A stretch of DNA of 64,000 nucleotides from Chryseobacterium sp. JM1 (GTDB lineage: Bacteria > Bacteroidota > Bacteroidia > Flavobacteriales > Weeksellaceae): NCBI RefSeq assembly GCF_000737715.1, contig NZ_JPRN01000002.1:1-64000 (forward strand). The letters run 5' to 3'. A model generated the notes under the pieces. That model worked only from the letters and a program-made list of their open reading frames with translations, did not search any database and was not told the origin of the DNA. This document shows, in pieces, positions 16,841-24,655 of this stretch. Position numbers and translations under genes: made by a program. Positions within the stretch are counted from its first letter, which is position 1. The number at the start of each line of letters is the position of its first letter.

Positions 16841-16848
16841 CAAAAATA
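16841..16848 (-). promoter_or_regulatory. Promoter -7 element for the efflux operon
   Basis: On the minus strand this reads TATTTTTG, an exact TAnnTTTG match, 55 bp before the czcA start. The palindrome at 16862-16876 covers the place where the -33 element should be, which suits a repressor or an activator acting at this promoter. Confidence 0.5.
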
Positions 16849-16861
16849 TCACGAAGACCTC

Positions 16862-16876
16862 TGCAATGGTATTGCA
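16862..16876. promoter_or_regulatory. Palindromic operator TGCAAT-n3-ATTGCA at the efflux operon promoter
   Basis: TGCAATGGTATTGCA has exact 6-bp arms around three bases and matches 13 of 15 positions of the site at 8788-8802. It lies just upstream of the -7 element and in the -33 zone. It is a candidate site for the Fur-family protein encoded in the operon. Confidence 0.7.
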
Positions 16877-16921
16877 AAGTTCAATAGATAGAAAGCTTAA
16901 CTTTCTACTCATCAATAAAAA

Positions 16922-17245
16922 TTAAATCTTAGGGGGTTGCCAGATATGATCGTACATCTGGTAAGCGAAGTTGTTTTTCTGGAAAAGAATTTTCTTTGAA
17001 AAGTAAGCCTGAACATGGCTCGGAATTTCAAATAAAGGATCCATTTTGAAAGAAGATACAGTCATCTGGCAGCAGCTGCATGTACACAGCGGTGAGCAGA
17101 TATCTCCTTTGTCTTTCGAATGGGATTCTTGAATATTGAATGATAGTTTAATTTCTGAAGGCCCTGCAGGACGGTGCACATCTTCGCAAGGCATCAGTGA
17201 CAATGCCATGAAATAGAATGCAAGTATCCATCTTAACAGGTTCAT
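16922..17245 (-). CDS. DUF6660-like small Cys-rich exported protein
   Basis: The 107-residue product has an N-terminal hydrophobic stretch (MNLLRWILAFYFMALSLMPC) and a dense Cys cluster CSPLCTCSCC (residues 50-59), a layout I associate with the DUF6660 family found beside heavy-metal efflux genes in Flavobacteriia. The end is aromatic and basic (YDHIWQPPKI). It lies upstream of the czcA operon on the same strand, separated by the promoter/operator region. A role as periplasmic metal binder or chaperone for the RND pump is likely from context but not shown. Confidence 0.7.
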   Translation of the reverse strand: MNLLRWILAFYFMALSLMPCEDVHRPAGPSEIKLSFNIQESHSKDKGDICSPLCTCSCCQMTVSSFKMDPLFEIPSHVQAYFSKKILFQKNNFAYQMYDHIWQPPKI

Positions 17246-17323
17246 ATGGACAAAGGTAAAGATTTTTTCTAAAACGGGAGATTTATATGGGGCATTTAAT
17301 ATATTCCTGACATTGCAGTGTTT

Positions 17324-17355
17324 TTTGAAAGGGCGGTATATTTTCTTTATTTTTG
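17324..17355 (+). promoter_or_regulatory. Bacteroidota-type promoter for the 17381 lipoprotein gene
   Basis: TTTG (17324-17327) and TATTTTTG (17348-17355) are separated by 20 bp, an excellent fit to the TTTG-n19/20-TAnnTTTG consensus. The start codon at 17381 is 25 bp further on. Confidence 0.7.
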
Positions 17356-17380
17356 GAGTAAGATCTGCCTGACACAGCTT

Positions 17381-17854
17381 ATGAAAAAACTATTTTTAAT
17401 TCCTTTATTTTTAACTCTGTCCGCCTGTATAGGTTCTGATACAGAATTTCTGCCCCAAACTGTTTCAGAATCGAAAAGTAGAAAACTTTTAATCAAAGAA
17501 TATCGTCCTACGGAAAATAAGGTGATGATCAATCAGGGAGAATATGAGATTATGGAAGCATTTACCACCTTTAAATTCAATTCAAAAAATGATCCGACGA
17601 TCAATAAAAATTTTTTTGCCTTCAGTGTAAGGATCAAAAATCTTAAAACAGGTGAGATAGGTCTTTCTCCTGAAGACAGTGATCATAGTCAGTTTCTTAA
17701 TTTTCATTGTGATTTCTGCGGAGGCATTAACAATGATAATCTTGTGCTCTACTATGATGACATCAGTAAAAGAGAAAGTCTGGACAGCATAAAGATTGGT
17801 TTTAAAGACCGAAATAAAAGTGAGAAGGTTGTTTATTTTGTTCAGAAGAGATAA
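17381..17854 (+). CDS. Hypothetical lipoprotein
   Basis: Start at 17381 gives 157 residues and a clean lipoprotein signal (MKKLFLIPLFLTLSAC); the frame is open further upstream but that part lies over the promoter. The mature part has no family I recognise. It includes a CDFCGG motif (Cys pair) about two thirds along and reads like a beta-rich domain. A second lipoprotein gene follows 12 bp downstream, so they probably form an operon. Confidence 0.7.
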   Translation: MKKLFLIPLFLTLSACIGSDTEFLPQTVSESKSRKLLIKEYRPTENKVMINQGEYEIMEAFTTFKFNSKNDPTINKNFFAFSVRIKNLKTGEIGLSPEDSDHSQFLNFHCDFCGGINNDNLVLYYDDISKRESLDSIKIGFKDRNKSEKVVYFVQKR

Positions 17855-17866
17855 ATATAAAAGAAC

Positions 17867-18262
17867 ATGAAGTGTATGGTCGTAAAAATAATCTTACAAA
17901 TATTTTTTTGCACCCTGTTAATGGGTTGTAACAATTCTACAAAAGAAAATGAAATTAAAGTCACCATCAAAGTTGTTGATTCCTATACTCAGAAACCCAG
18001 AGTAAATGACAGAGTTGAGATTAGAATCGGGAAATGGGGATTTCCAACCAGAAGATATGTAGAAGTGGGACAATATTTTACAGATAGTTTGGGAACGGTA
18101 TCCATAAATCTTGATAAGAATGAGAGGTATAGTTTTATGACTTTCGGTCCTCAGCATGCGTTTGGTTCTGATGAATATAAAAAAGGAGAATTAAAAGATC
18201 GGCAACAGGTTGTTATAAAAGTAGTTCCGCCAGAGAAGAAGCAGTTTAAAATTGAGGAGTAA
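17867..18262 (+). CDS. Hypothetical lipoprotein, beta-sandwich-like
   Basis: The 131-residue product has a lipoprotein signal (LLMGC) and a domain with KVTIKVVDSYTQKPR, a glycine turn, and TDSLGTVSINL, which resembles the Ig-like or carboxypeptidase-regulatory folds that Bacteroidota place on surface proteins. Another in-frame ATG lies at 17876. It is 12 bp after another small lipoprotein gene. Function unknown. Confidence 0.65.
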   Translation: MKCMVVKIILQIFFCTLLMGCNNSTKENEIKVTIKVVDSYTQKPRVNDRVEIRIGKWGFPTRRYVEVGQYFTDSLGTVSINLDKNERYSFMTFGPQHAFGSDEYKKGELKDRQQVVIKVVPPEKKQFKIEE

Positions 18263-18270
18263 ATATACGT

Positions 18271-18480
18271 ATGGAGAAAAATAATTTAAAACAAATGTTG
18301 ACCGAATTAATTAAATTTTGGTGAAAACAAGGTATTCTGACCTTCTCAAACTCAAAACAATAGATTGATGAAATTCAGAAAAGCAATAACATCCATTTAC
18401 CTGAAGACTTTGTAGAATTTTATTCAGAACTGAATGGTATGGAAATGCTGTATACTTCTTTTTTCCAACACAATTGCTAA
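18271..18480 (+). pseudogene. SUKH/SMI1-KNR4 family remnant
   Basis: Reading from the ATG at 18271, the frame gives MEKNNLKQMLTELIKFW, a TGA (18322-18324), KQGILTFSNSKQ, a TAG (18361-18363), then IDEIQKSNNIHLPEDFVEFY and SELNGMEMLYTSFF before the TAA at 18478. The LPEDFVEFYSELNG segment is the hallmark of SMI1/KNR4 (SUKH) proteins, many of which give immunity to polymorphic toxins. Two in-frame stops and the short length (normal members are about 130-200 residues) show it is decayed. No toxin gene is in view. Confidence 0.65.
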
Positions 18481-18491
18481 AAAATTATCAA

Positions 18492-18782
18492 ATGAGTAAA
18501 AAAGATTTTGAAGAAAACAAAAAAAAAGAGAATAATTTCATAGATGATTTTGAGGATTGGCATTCCCGCAAGTATAGTGATGAATATAGATTTAGAAATA
18601 AAACACCTTTTTTTATAAAAAAAACAAATTATTTAGTACATGGAATCTTGCTTTTGACTCTTCCTTCTTTAAGTTTAATAATTTCTGCTATTTTGGATTT
18701 AGGAGTTGGGTTCTACATATTTTTTTTATTAATGTGTATTCCCGGAAGTTATTTGATTATAAAACACTTTAAGTCCCGTTGA
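18492..18782 (+). CDS. Small two-TM hypothetical membrane protein
   Basis: Start at the ATG at 18492 (MSKKDFEENKKKE) gives 96 residues; the frame is open 18 bp upstream. The N-terminal half is charged. Two hydrophobic segments follow (LVHGILLLTLPSLSLIISAI and the run before GSYLIIKHFK). It directly follows the SUKH remnant and ends before a strong terminator. No known family recognised. Confidence 0.5.
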   Translation: MSKKDFEENKKKENNFIDDFEDWHSRKYSDEYRFRNKTPFFIKKTNYLVHGILLLTLPSLSLIISAILDLGVGFYIFFLLMCIPGSYLIIKHFKSR

Positions 18783-18787
18783 ATTAA

Positions 18788-18816
18788 AGTCCTGAACAAA
18801 CAGTTCGGGACTTTTT
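18788..18816 (+). terminator. Intrinsic terminator
   Basis: Arms AGTCCTGAAC (18788-18797) and GTTCGGGACT (18803-18812) pair over 10 bp with one G-U, followed by TTTTCTT. It ends the unit of small genes on the plus strand. Confidence 0.8.
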
Positions 18817-19006
18817 CTTGTACAACGCTCCGAACTGTTGCAGAAACCCACATTACATCTACGTGCAAAAAAAACGCTATAATATTACCCTTGCAAGCAA
18901 AACAAATCCTCTAATGAAAAAAATACAGCCACAATAATAGGTCATATTTTTTTTATAAAATCAACCGATAGTTCAAAATATTCTCTAGTCTCTTTTTCAA
19001 CAAAAA

Positions 19007-19029
19007 AGCCAACGCACTACACGATGGCT
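19007..19029 (-). terminator. Terminator after the first SusC/SusD pair
   Basis: On the minus strand, AGCCATCG and CGTTGGCT pair over 8 bp with one mismatch around a 7-nt loop, followed by TTTTTTG. It lies 25 bp past the SusD stop codon. Confidence 0.6.
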
Positions 19030-19053
19030 AAAAAAAATCAAATCTAAATAAAA

Positions 19054-20547
19054 TTACAGGTTCGGATTATTATCCAGCTCCTTCTGAGGAATACTGAATA
19101 ACAAATACTTGTTGTTGGGTGCAAAAGGTACCTGTTCCGGGAATGAGAAAACTGTATGTCCTCTTCCGTTCACTGTTTTTACGGTTCCGTCAGGAGTGGT
19201 TACCTGAACTTTTATAGGTTGGCCGCTGCCATCTACGAATGGTTTTCTTACCACGGTTCCCTGCGTTCTGATAATATCTGAAAGGGAGAATCCTTCCCCG
19301 AAAAGTTCTTTTCTTCTTTCAAGCAGAATTTCCGTGATGACATCAGTCTGAGCAAGAGATCCTGTGTAAGGACTGGCATTTCTGGCCGCTTTCAATTGGT
19401 TTAATGCTGTAACCGCATTGGCGACATTTCCGTTTCTGGCTTCAGCTTCAGCTTCGATCAGGTACATTTCTGCGGCTCTCATGAATACGATATCGGCGAT
19501 AAGTCCGGTTTTAAATTTAAACTTGGAATACCTTAGCAGACCTTCTCTTCCCGGCAGGCCATCCCACTGAAACAGCTGAGACCTGATGTCATTGGTATCA
19601 AACAGGTTTTTGAAAAACGGGTCCGCCATAAAACTGTAGTAATAACTTCCCGAAGAAGATACATCCAGAAAATGGAAGGCATAGCTCGCTCCCGACTGTT
19701 CCTGAGTTTGTCCGTGACCCCAGATCCATTCACCGTTATTGATGTCATTGAAACCTTCTTTATATTTTTCAGCAATCATTAACGGATATCCTGTTCTGGC
19801 TATTTTAGCCGCTGCCGCCGCTTTGGTCCATTCACCGGTATTCAGGTAGGTTCTCGCTAAAAGTCCGTTGACAACAGCTTTGTTGATCTTGTCTTTATTA
19901 TTTCTCGTATAATTGGTCAAAAGATTATCTGCTTCCGTAAGATCACTTTTGATCAGAGTATAAATTTCTTCAAGACTCGCTTTTTTCTTCGGTACAGAAC
20001 TGATTGTTGAGGGTTCCGTGTAAATTGGAGCGGTAAGTGCCGTTTTGTCTTTCAGATAGCTGAACTGGTAAAAACTCGCTAGGTTCAAATAACAGAAAGC
20101 ACGCAATGCTTTAGCCTGACCTTTAACCTGATCTTTTTTCGCCTGACTTCCTTCTGTCTGGTCAATACGGGCAATCACATTATTCATATTATTGATCGTG
20201 GAATAAAGCGTAGTCCATATAAACTGCGGTCGTGAAAGTGTATTATTGATCATCTCGGTAAAAGCATATGCCGACGGAAAACCATACTTATTCGTAAGAA
20301 CCGCCACATCACTTCCCATCGCATCACTCGTTCTCAAAACGGTTGAATATCCGCTATTCGCGTAGTTTGGTCCGTCATCATTAAGTTTAGCCCAGGCTCC
20401 ATTAATCACGGTTTCTGCACTTTCCGCTGTTTTAAAAACCTCTGCACCGTTGGCCTGATCGGTAGGAGCCGTTTCCAGCTCGCTTTCACAGCTTGTCAGC
20501 GACCATAAAGCAATCACGGCAAAAGATATATATTTTAATTTTTTCAT
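19054..20547 (-). CDS. RagB/SusD-family nutrient-binding lipoprotein
   Basis: This 497-residue outer-membrane lipoprotein (LTSC, Cys near residue 19) has the SusD fold: helical TPR-like region with RAFCYLNLASFYQF and VNGLLARTYLNTGEWTKAAAAA, and a late ILLERRKELFGEGFSLSDIIR. SusD lids bind the substrate for the SusC pore. It is 18 bp downstream of the SusC-like gene and in the same transcript, which starts with a SAM riboswitch. That control suggests the bound nutrient is linked to methionine or S-adenosylmethionine metabolism. No glycoside hydrolase is nearby, so a polysaccharide substrate is not indicated. Confidence 0.9.
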   Translation of the reverse strand: MKKLKYISFAVIALWSLTSCESELETAPTDQANGAEVFKTAESAETVINGAWAKLNDDGPNYANSGYSTVLRTSDAMGSDVAVLTNKYGFPSAYAFTEMINNTLSRPQFIWTTLYSTINNMNNVIARIDQTEGSQAKKDQVKGQAKALRAFCYLNLASFYQFSYLKDKTALTAPIYTEPSTISSVPKKKASLEEIYTLIKSDLTEADNLLTNYTRNNKDKINKAVVNGLLARTYLNTGEWTKAAAAAKIARTGYPLMIAEKYKEGFNDINNGEWIWGHGQTQEQSGASYAFHFLDVSSSGSYYYSFMADPFFKNLFDTNDIRSQLFQWDGLPGREGLLRYSKFKFKTGLIADIVFMRAAEMYLIEAEAEARNGNVANAVTALNQLKAARNASPYTGSLAQTDVITEILLERRKELFGEGFSLSDIIRTQGTVVRKPFVDGSGQPIKVQVTTPDGTVKTVNGRGHTVFSFPEQVPFAPNNKYLLFSIPQKELDNNPNL

Positions 20548-20565
20548 TGTTTCGATTTTAAAAGT

Positions 20566-23505
20566 TTAAAGAGTCGCCTGAAGACCGAAAGTGATTGTTC
20601 TCATCGCCGGATATCTGTAATACGTAGTTCCGTCCAGAGCCTGTTCCGGATCCATTCCTTTATGTTTGTAAAACGTCAGAAGGTTTTCAGCCTGAATATA
20701 AATTCTGAATTTCTTAAGTCCCAGTTTTTCAAAATAATCCGAAGGCAGCGTATATCCCAGACTTACATTTTTAAGCCTTGCATAGGTTCCGGAATATAAA
20801 AATCTTGAAGAAGAAGCGTTCCAGTTATTTGTTGTGGTGTTCAATGCAGGAACATCCGTATTAGGGTTGTCCGGAGTCCACCTGTTCAGCATTTCTGCAC
20901 TCCATGCACGTCCTGCAGAACTTCCGCTGGACATTAATGAAGTATAATCCGTATCCAGGATTTTTCCTCCGATACTGAAGGTCAGCAACCCTGAAAAGTC
21001 GAAATTTTTATAAGCCACACTTGTGCTGATTCCACCGGTTACTTTAGGCAATGCGGATCCCTGAAGGGTTCTCGTCGCTTTTGAATATTCGGAAGTAGTT
21101 CCGTCAACGGTATTTCCATTGGCATCCTGATAGATATACCTCCACAAAGGTTTTCCGTTCGAAGGATCGACTCCTTTCCATTCCTGAAGATAAAAATCAT
21201 AAACGGAACCTCCTACTTCCATACGTTTTGTGGAAGTTACCACAGCTCCTTTCGGCAGCTTTGTAATTTTGTTCTGTAAAGTACTCAGGTTCACATCCAC
21301 ATTCCACTGGAAATTATCATTCTTGATGGGCGTTGTGAATAAGGAGAATTCAAAACCGGTATTCTGTAATGTTCCGACATTAAAAGGAAAATCACTGATT
21401 CCAAGGGATGGCGCAACGGGCATATTAAACAGAAGATCTTGACTTTTACGTTTAAAATATTCTACGTTACCTTTAACCCTGTTATTAAGAATAGCGAATT
21501 CTAAACCTACATTTAAATTAAGATTGGTTTCCCATTTCACATCATTGGTCTGTACTTTCTCAAGAACAGTTCCCGGCTCGCCAAGGTTATTATAAAATTT
21601 GTATAATTCCTGATAAGCGTAATAAAGCGAAGATCCACTAGGTCTCCTTAGTTTATCATTCCCCTGTCCACCGTAACTTGCACGAAGTGTCAACTGGTTG
21701 AAGAAGTTCAGATCTTTAATAAAGTTTTCATTTGATACTTTCCATGAACCTCCAACTGACCAGAATTTACCCCATCGGTTATCCGCAAAGAATCTTGAAG
21801 AACCGTCTGCTCTTCCTGAAACGGATAAGAAGTAAGTATTGTTAAAATCATACTCCGCTCTTCCCAGAAAACTCAACAGTGAGAATTTATCACTGTTTCC
21901 ACTGAAACTTCCCAGCAAAGCGGCTGCATCCGGTTCATAATAATAAGGAAGTGAAAACTGGCTTCTGGAACCTGAAATCGTCTGGTAATCGTATTTATAA
22001 AATTCCTGACCTCCTAAAACATTGATGTGATGTTTCCCGAATTTTTTATCATATGTCAGAATATTACTCGTGGTATAAGAAAGCGTTCTGCTGTTCGATC
22101 TCGTTACAGAACCACCAATTTCACTTCCTTCCCCGATAAGCGGATTCGAATAATAATGTCCGTTGTAATTCACTAAATCAACAGAAAAGCTGCTCTTAAA
22201 TTTCAGTTCAGGAAGGAAAGTAAATTCTAAAAATCCTTTTCCGGAGAAGTTATCTTCTTTATTTTCATTTTTATCTAAAGGTAACGTCGCTGCAGCATTT
22301 TGATTCTGCAATGCATTCGTTGGTCTGTATTTACCAAAATCATAGATTCTGTTTCCATCGGCGTCAAGCCTGTAGCTTCCATCGGCATTTCTCTCGTAAT
22401 AAGGGTAGAAAGACGGAACTGCTCTCGCTGCCTGGATGATATTGTCCTGTCTTGAATCTGAAGATGGCGGCGCATTCTGTATACTGTTGGTGTAACTTAA
22501 GTTCACCCCTGCATTCAGCCATTTCTTCACTTCAGTATTCACCTTCAGTCTGGTGGCAAATTTTTGAAAACCTGATTCGATGGCAATTCCTTTATCATCC
22601 AGATACCCTAATGAAAAGAAATAATTGCTTTTCTCACTGCCTCCGCTTATATCAAAATCCACCTGACTTCTGGATGCTGTTCTTTGAAGAATATCTCTCC
22701 AGTCGTCATTCCATAAAGGTTTTGCTCCCGGAAGAAGTTTTCCGTCCGGTCCTACAGGCTGTGGATATCCGGCTCCGTAAGGGTTGATTCCAAGGGCAGT
22801 CACAAGGTTGTCACTGGCCATTTGACCTGCCTGTTGCGAAGAAATCTGACCGGATTTGTATCCGTTTCTCAATGCTTCCCAATACAGCTGGAAATACTGA
22901 TCTGTACTTACCTGCTTATAATCTTTTACCGCTCTGCTGGAAAATCCCTGGCTGATGTTAAAATTCACCCTTGACTCTCCTTTTTTTCCGGATTTCGTTG
23001 TAATGATGATGATTCCGTTAGCCCCTCTTGATCCGTATAATGAACTTGCCGTAGCATCTTTTAAAACACTGATGGACTCAATGTCATTGGGGCTGATGGA
23101 ATTGATATTTCCGTCAAAAGGAATTCCGTCTACCACATACAGAGGATCGCTGGAAGCACTGATAGAGCCAACTCCTCTTATCCTTACAGAAGCGGTAGAA
23201 CCCGGCTGTCCTGATGCACTTACTGCCTGAACTCCCGGCACCTGCCCTTCCAGAGCTTTTGTAATATTGGTAACCGCTCTGTTATTGATTTTATCGCTGG
23301 AGATGGTAGCTACTGAACCGGTATAGCTTGTTCTCTTAGCCTTACCGTAAGCGATCACTACTACTTCATCAATTTCCTTTTCCCTGATCGTATCTTTTTT
23401 AGGTTTAGCTTCCTGAGCCTGCACACTCATCATTCCTAAGAAAAATACAGCAACAGATGGAATCCAAACTTTAGAATTAATTAAACTTTTACTAATCATA
23501 ACCAA
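20566..23505 (-). CDS. SusC/RagA-family TonB-linked outer-membrane receptor
   Basis: The 979-residue protein has a signal peptide ending near QAQ (residue 31), then a TonB-box-like EIDEVVVIAYG, a plug (VQAVSASGQPGSTASVRIRG, SDPLYVVDGIPFDG) and a 22-strand barrel ending in TFGLQATL. The usual N-terminal carboxypeptidase-regulatory domain is absent. With the SusD lipoprotein 18 bp downstream it should import a nutrient across the outer membrane using TonB energy. Its leader carries a SAM-I riboswitch and a hairpin, so expression should fall when S-adenosylmethionine is plentiful. The substrate is unknown. Confidence 0.92.
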   Translation of the reverse strand: MVMISKSLINSKVWIPSVAVFFLGMMSVQAQEAKPKKDTIREKEIDEVVVIAYGKAKRTSYTGSVATISSDKINNRAVTNITKALEGQVPGVQAVSASGQPGSTASVRIRGVGSISASSDPLYVVDGIPFDGNINSISPNDIESISVLKDATASSLYGSRGANGIIIITTKSGKKGESRVNFNISQGFSSRAVKDYKQVSTDQYFQLYWEALRNGYKSGQISSQQAGQMASDNLVTALGINPYGAGYPQPVGPDGKLLPGAKPLWNDDWRDILQRTASRSQVDFDISGGSEKSNYFFSLGYLDDKGIAIESGFQKFATRLKVNTEVKKWLNAGVNLSYTNSIQNAPPSSDSRQDNIIQAARAVPSFYPYYERNADGSYRLDADGNRIYDFGKYRPTNALQNQNAAATLPLDKNENKEDNFSGKGFLEFTFLPELKFKSSFSVDLVNYNGHYYSNPLIGEGSEIGGSVTRSNSRTLSYTTSNILTYDKKFGKHHINVLGGQEFYKYDYQTISGSRSQFSLPYYYEPDAAALLGSFSGNSDKFSLLSFLGRAEYDFNNTYFLSVSGRADGSSRFFADNRWGKFWSVGGSWKVSNENFIKDLNFFNQLTLRASYGGQGNDKLRRPSGSSLYYAYQELYKFYNNLGEPGTVLEKVQTNDVKWETNLNLNVGLEFAILNNRVKGNVEYFKRKSQDLLFNMPVAPSLGISDFPFNVGTLQNTGFEFSLFTTPIKNDNFQWNVDVNLSTLQNKITKLPKGAVVTSTKRMEVGGSVYDFYLQEWKGVDPSNGKPLWRYIYQDANGNTVDGTTSEYSKATRTLQGSALPKVTGGISTSVAYKNFDFSGLLTFSIGGKILDTDYTSLMSSGSSAGRAWSAEMLNRWTPDNPNTDVPALNTTTNNWNASSSRFLYSGTYARLKNVSLGYTLPSDYFEKLGLKKFRIYIQAENLLTFYKHKGMDPEQALDGTTYYRYPAMRTITFGLQATL

Positions 23506-23531
23506 TTTTATTTATCATATATTAAAATTTA

Positions 23532-23559
23532 GCCCTTTGCAGAAAAGTCAGCAAAGGGC
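23532..23559 (-). terminator. Hairpin downstream of the SAM riboswitch (expression platform)
   Basis: Arms GCCCTTTGC (23551-23559 read on the minus strand) and GCAAAGGGC (23532-23540) form a 9-bp stem with a 10-nt loop, followed by TAAATTTTAAT. It lies between the riboswitch and the SusC start. The weak U-tract means it could be a terminator or a translational switch element. Confidence 0.6.
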
Positions 23560-23582
23560 ATCGATAAATACGATTAACCAAA

Positions 23583-23680
23583 TGCTTATTTTTCCTTTAT
23601 AGGCTGAATGTAACACCTTGCACATGGGCAGGTTGTCAAGATTTCACAGGGTCAGTTCCCTCCATCTTTCTTTATAAGCC
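23583..23680 (-). promoter_or_regulatory. SAM-I (S-box) riboswitch
   Basis: On the minus strand the leader reads GGCTTATAAAGAAAGATGGA, then GGGAACTGACCCTGTGAAA, then TCTTGACAACC, a variable hairpin, AAGGTGTTACATTC, and closes with AAAATAAGC. This matches the SAM-I core: P1 (GCTTAT with ATAAGC), kink-turn AAAGA, GGAGGGA-n-CTGACCCTGTGAAA, CAACC, and AAGGTG-TAC-ATTC. It precedes the SusC/SusD genes. In this class, binding of S-adenosylmethionine normally turns expression off. The alignment was done by eye. Confidence 0.88.
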
Positions 23681-23696
23681 GATCGAAATATGTCTG

Positions 23697-23734
23697 CAAA
23701 TCTAAAAACAATTAGTCTACAAAACAAGTAGACT
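23697..23734 (-). promoter_or_regulatory. Promoter and palindrome for the riboswitch-controlled operon
   Basis: On the minus strand TAGATTTG (23697-23704) matches TAnnTTTG exactly, and TTG (23725-23727) lies 20 bp upstream in the -33 place. An inverted repeat AGTCTAC/GTAGACT (23714-23720 and 23728-23734) surrounds that -33 position and may be an operator. The TAnnTTTG element is 17 bp ahead of the riboswitch 5' end. Confidence 0.6.
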
Positions 23735-23840
23735 TTAAAATTTATTATGAAATATTTTCAAAAATTAACTTAATTATTAATCAAACACCGCTACAGTAAA
23801 CAGTTACACGATTGCGGAATAACCAAACATGACAAATATC

Positions 23841-23857
23841 ATTACACATAATGTAAT
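23841..23857. promoter_or_regulatory. Short inverted repeat upstream of aroQ
   Basis: ATTACACATAATGTAAT has 6-bp arms around 5 bases, 58 bp before the aroQ start. It could be a regulator site, but there is no second copy in the window to support this. Confidence 0.2.
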
Positions 23858-23914
23858 TCACCAAAACTGTAAAAAAAAGCGCGAAAATAGAACGAAACTA
23901 TTTAAATTTATAGA

Positions 23915-24322
23915 ATGAAAGTTTTAATTGTAAACGGCCCCAATCTGAATCTTTTGGGCACAAGAGAACCCGAGATCTACGGCAGTACTTCTATGGAATC
24001 ATACATGGAAACATTGAGATCTGAATTTACATCTGATGAACTGGACTACTATCAGTCTAATATTGAAGGGGAGATTATTAACAGGCTTCAGGAGGATAAT
24101 TTTGATGCACTGGTGATTAATCCCGGAGCGTATACGCATTATTCGTATGCTATTGCAGACTGTTTAAAGAATATCAGGAAACCTAAAATCGAGGTTCACA
24201 TCAGTAATATTTACAAAAGGGAAGAATTCCGTCAGAAATCTGTAACAGCCGCGAATACCGATGCGGTATTATCCGGTTTTGGAATGGATGGATACAGATT
24301 GGCTTTATTGAGCTTAAAATAA
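23915..24322 (+). CDS. aroQ: Type II 3-dehydroquinate dehydratase
   Basis: The 135-residue protein converts 3-dehydroquinate to 3-dehydroshikimate, the third step of the shikimate pathway, in the cytoplasm. Family motifs are plain: VNGPNLNLLGTREPEIYG (residues 6-23, with catalytic Arg17 and Tyr22), INPGAYTHYS (68-77) and EVHISNIYKREEFR (93-106, with His95). Length fits the family (about 140-150). It is a single plus-strand gene divergent from the SusC operon. Confidence 0.95.
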   Translation: MKVLIVNGPNLNLLGTREPEIYGSTSMESYMETLRSEFTSDELDYYQSNIEGEIINRLQEDNFDALVINPGAYTHYSYAIADCLKNIRKPKIEVHISNIYKREEFRQKSVTAANTDAVLSGFGMDGYRLALLSLK

Positions 24323-24655
24323 AAGTTTATTAACCACTGACTACACAGATTTACACGGATGACTGCGTTTTATTTGAAAGAGAAATCAGTTTAATGAAAT
24401 AAACACTATAGCATTCTAACTGTTTTTTTTAATATTAAGAAATTAAGATCTTAAGAGATTACGTGCTTAAAGAACTTAAAAAATCAATTTATTGATTTCT
24501 TCATTTATAACGATAAGCGCATTGCTTAAATCCTTAATGCTTAAATAAGAAATAAACTAAAGTTTATTCAGATTAAGGAAATTAAAACCAATTTTAAACA
24601 GACACAGAAAAAGATCATAAAAAAAAGCCTCATCGATGATGAGGCTTTTGTGGTA
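24323..24655. other. Intergenic region between convergent aroQ and pckA
   Basis: This A/T-rich stretch holds a decayed unit of the form TAACCACTGACTACACAGATTTACACGGATGA (written here in full only as 24328-24362), related to the CATCTGTGAAAATCTGTGC unit near 3172 in reverse orientation. It also has a weak 7-bp hairpin (AAATCAA/TTGATTT, about 24480-24498) and the pckA terminator. No gene is seen. Confidence 0.45.
24623..24649 (-). terminator. Terminator of pckA
   Basis: AAAAGCCTCATC and GATGAGGCTTTT (24623-24634 and 24638-24649) are exact reverse complements around a 3-nt loop, with a T-run on each strand, so it is bidirectional. It lies just past the pckA stop. Confidence 0.9.

Noticed and set aside
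19054..23505. Polysaccharide utilisation locus
   Set aside because: No glycoside hydrolase, sulfatase or hybrid sensor lies beside either SusC/SusD pair, so a glycan substrate is not supported.
23841..23857. aroQ operator
   Set aside because: Only a single short inverted repeat in A/T-rich DNA; listed only with low confidence.
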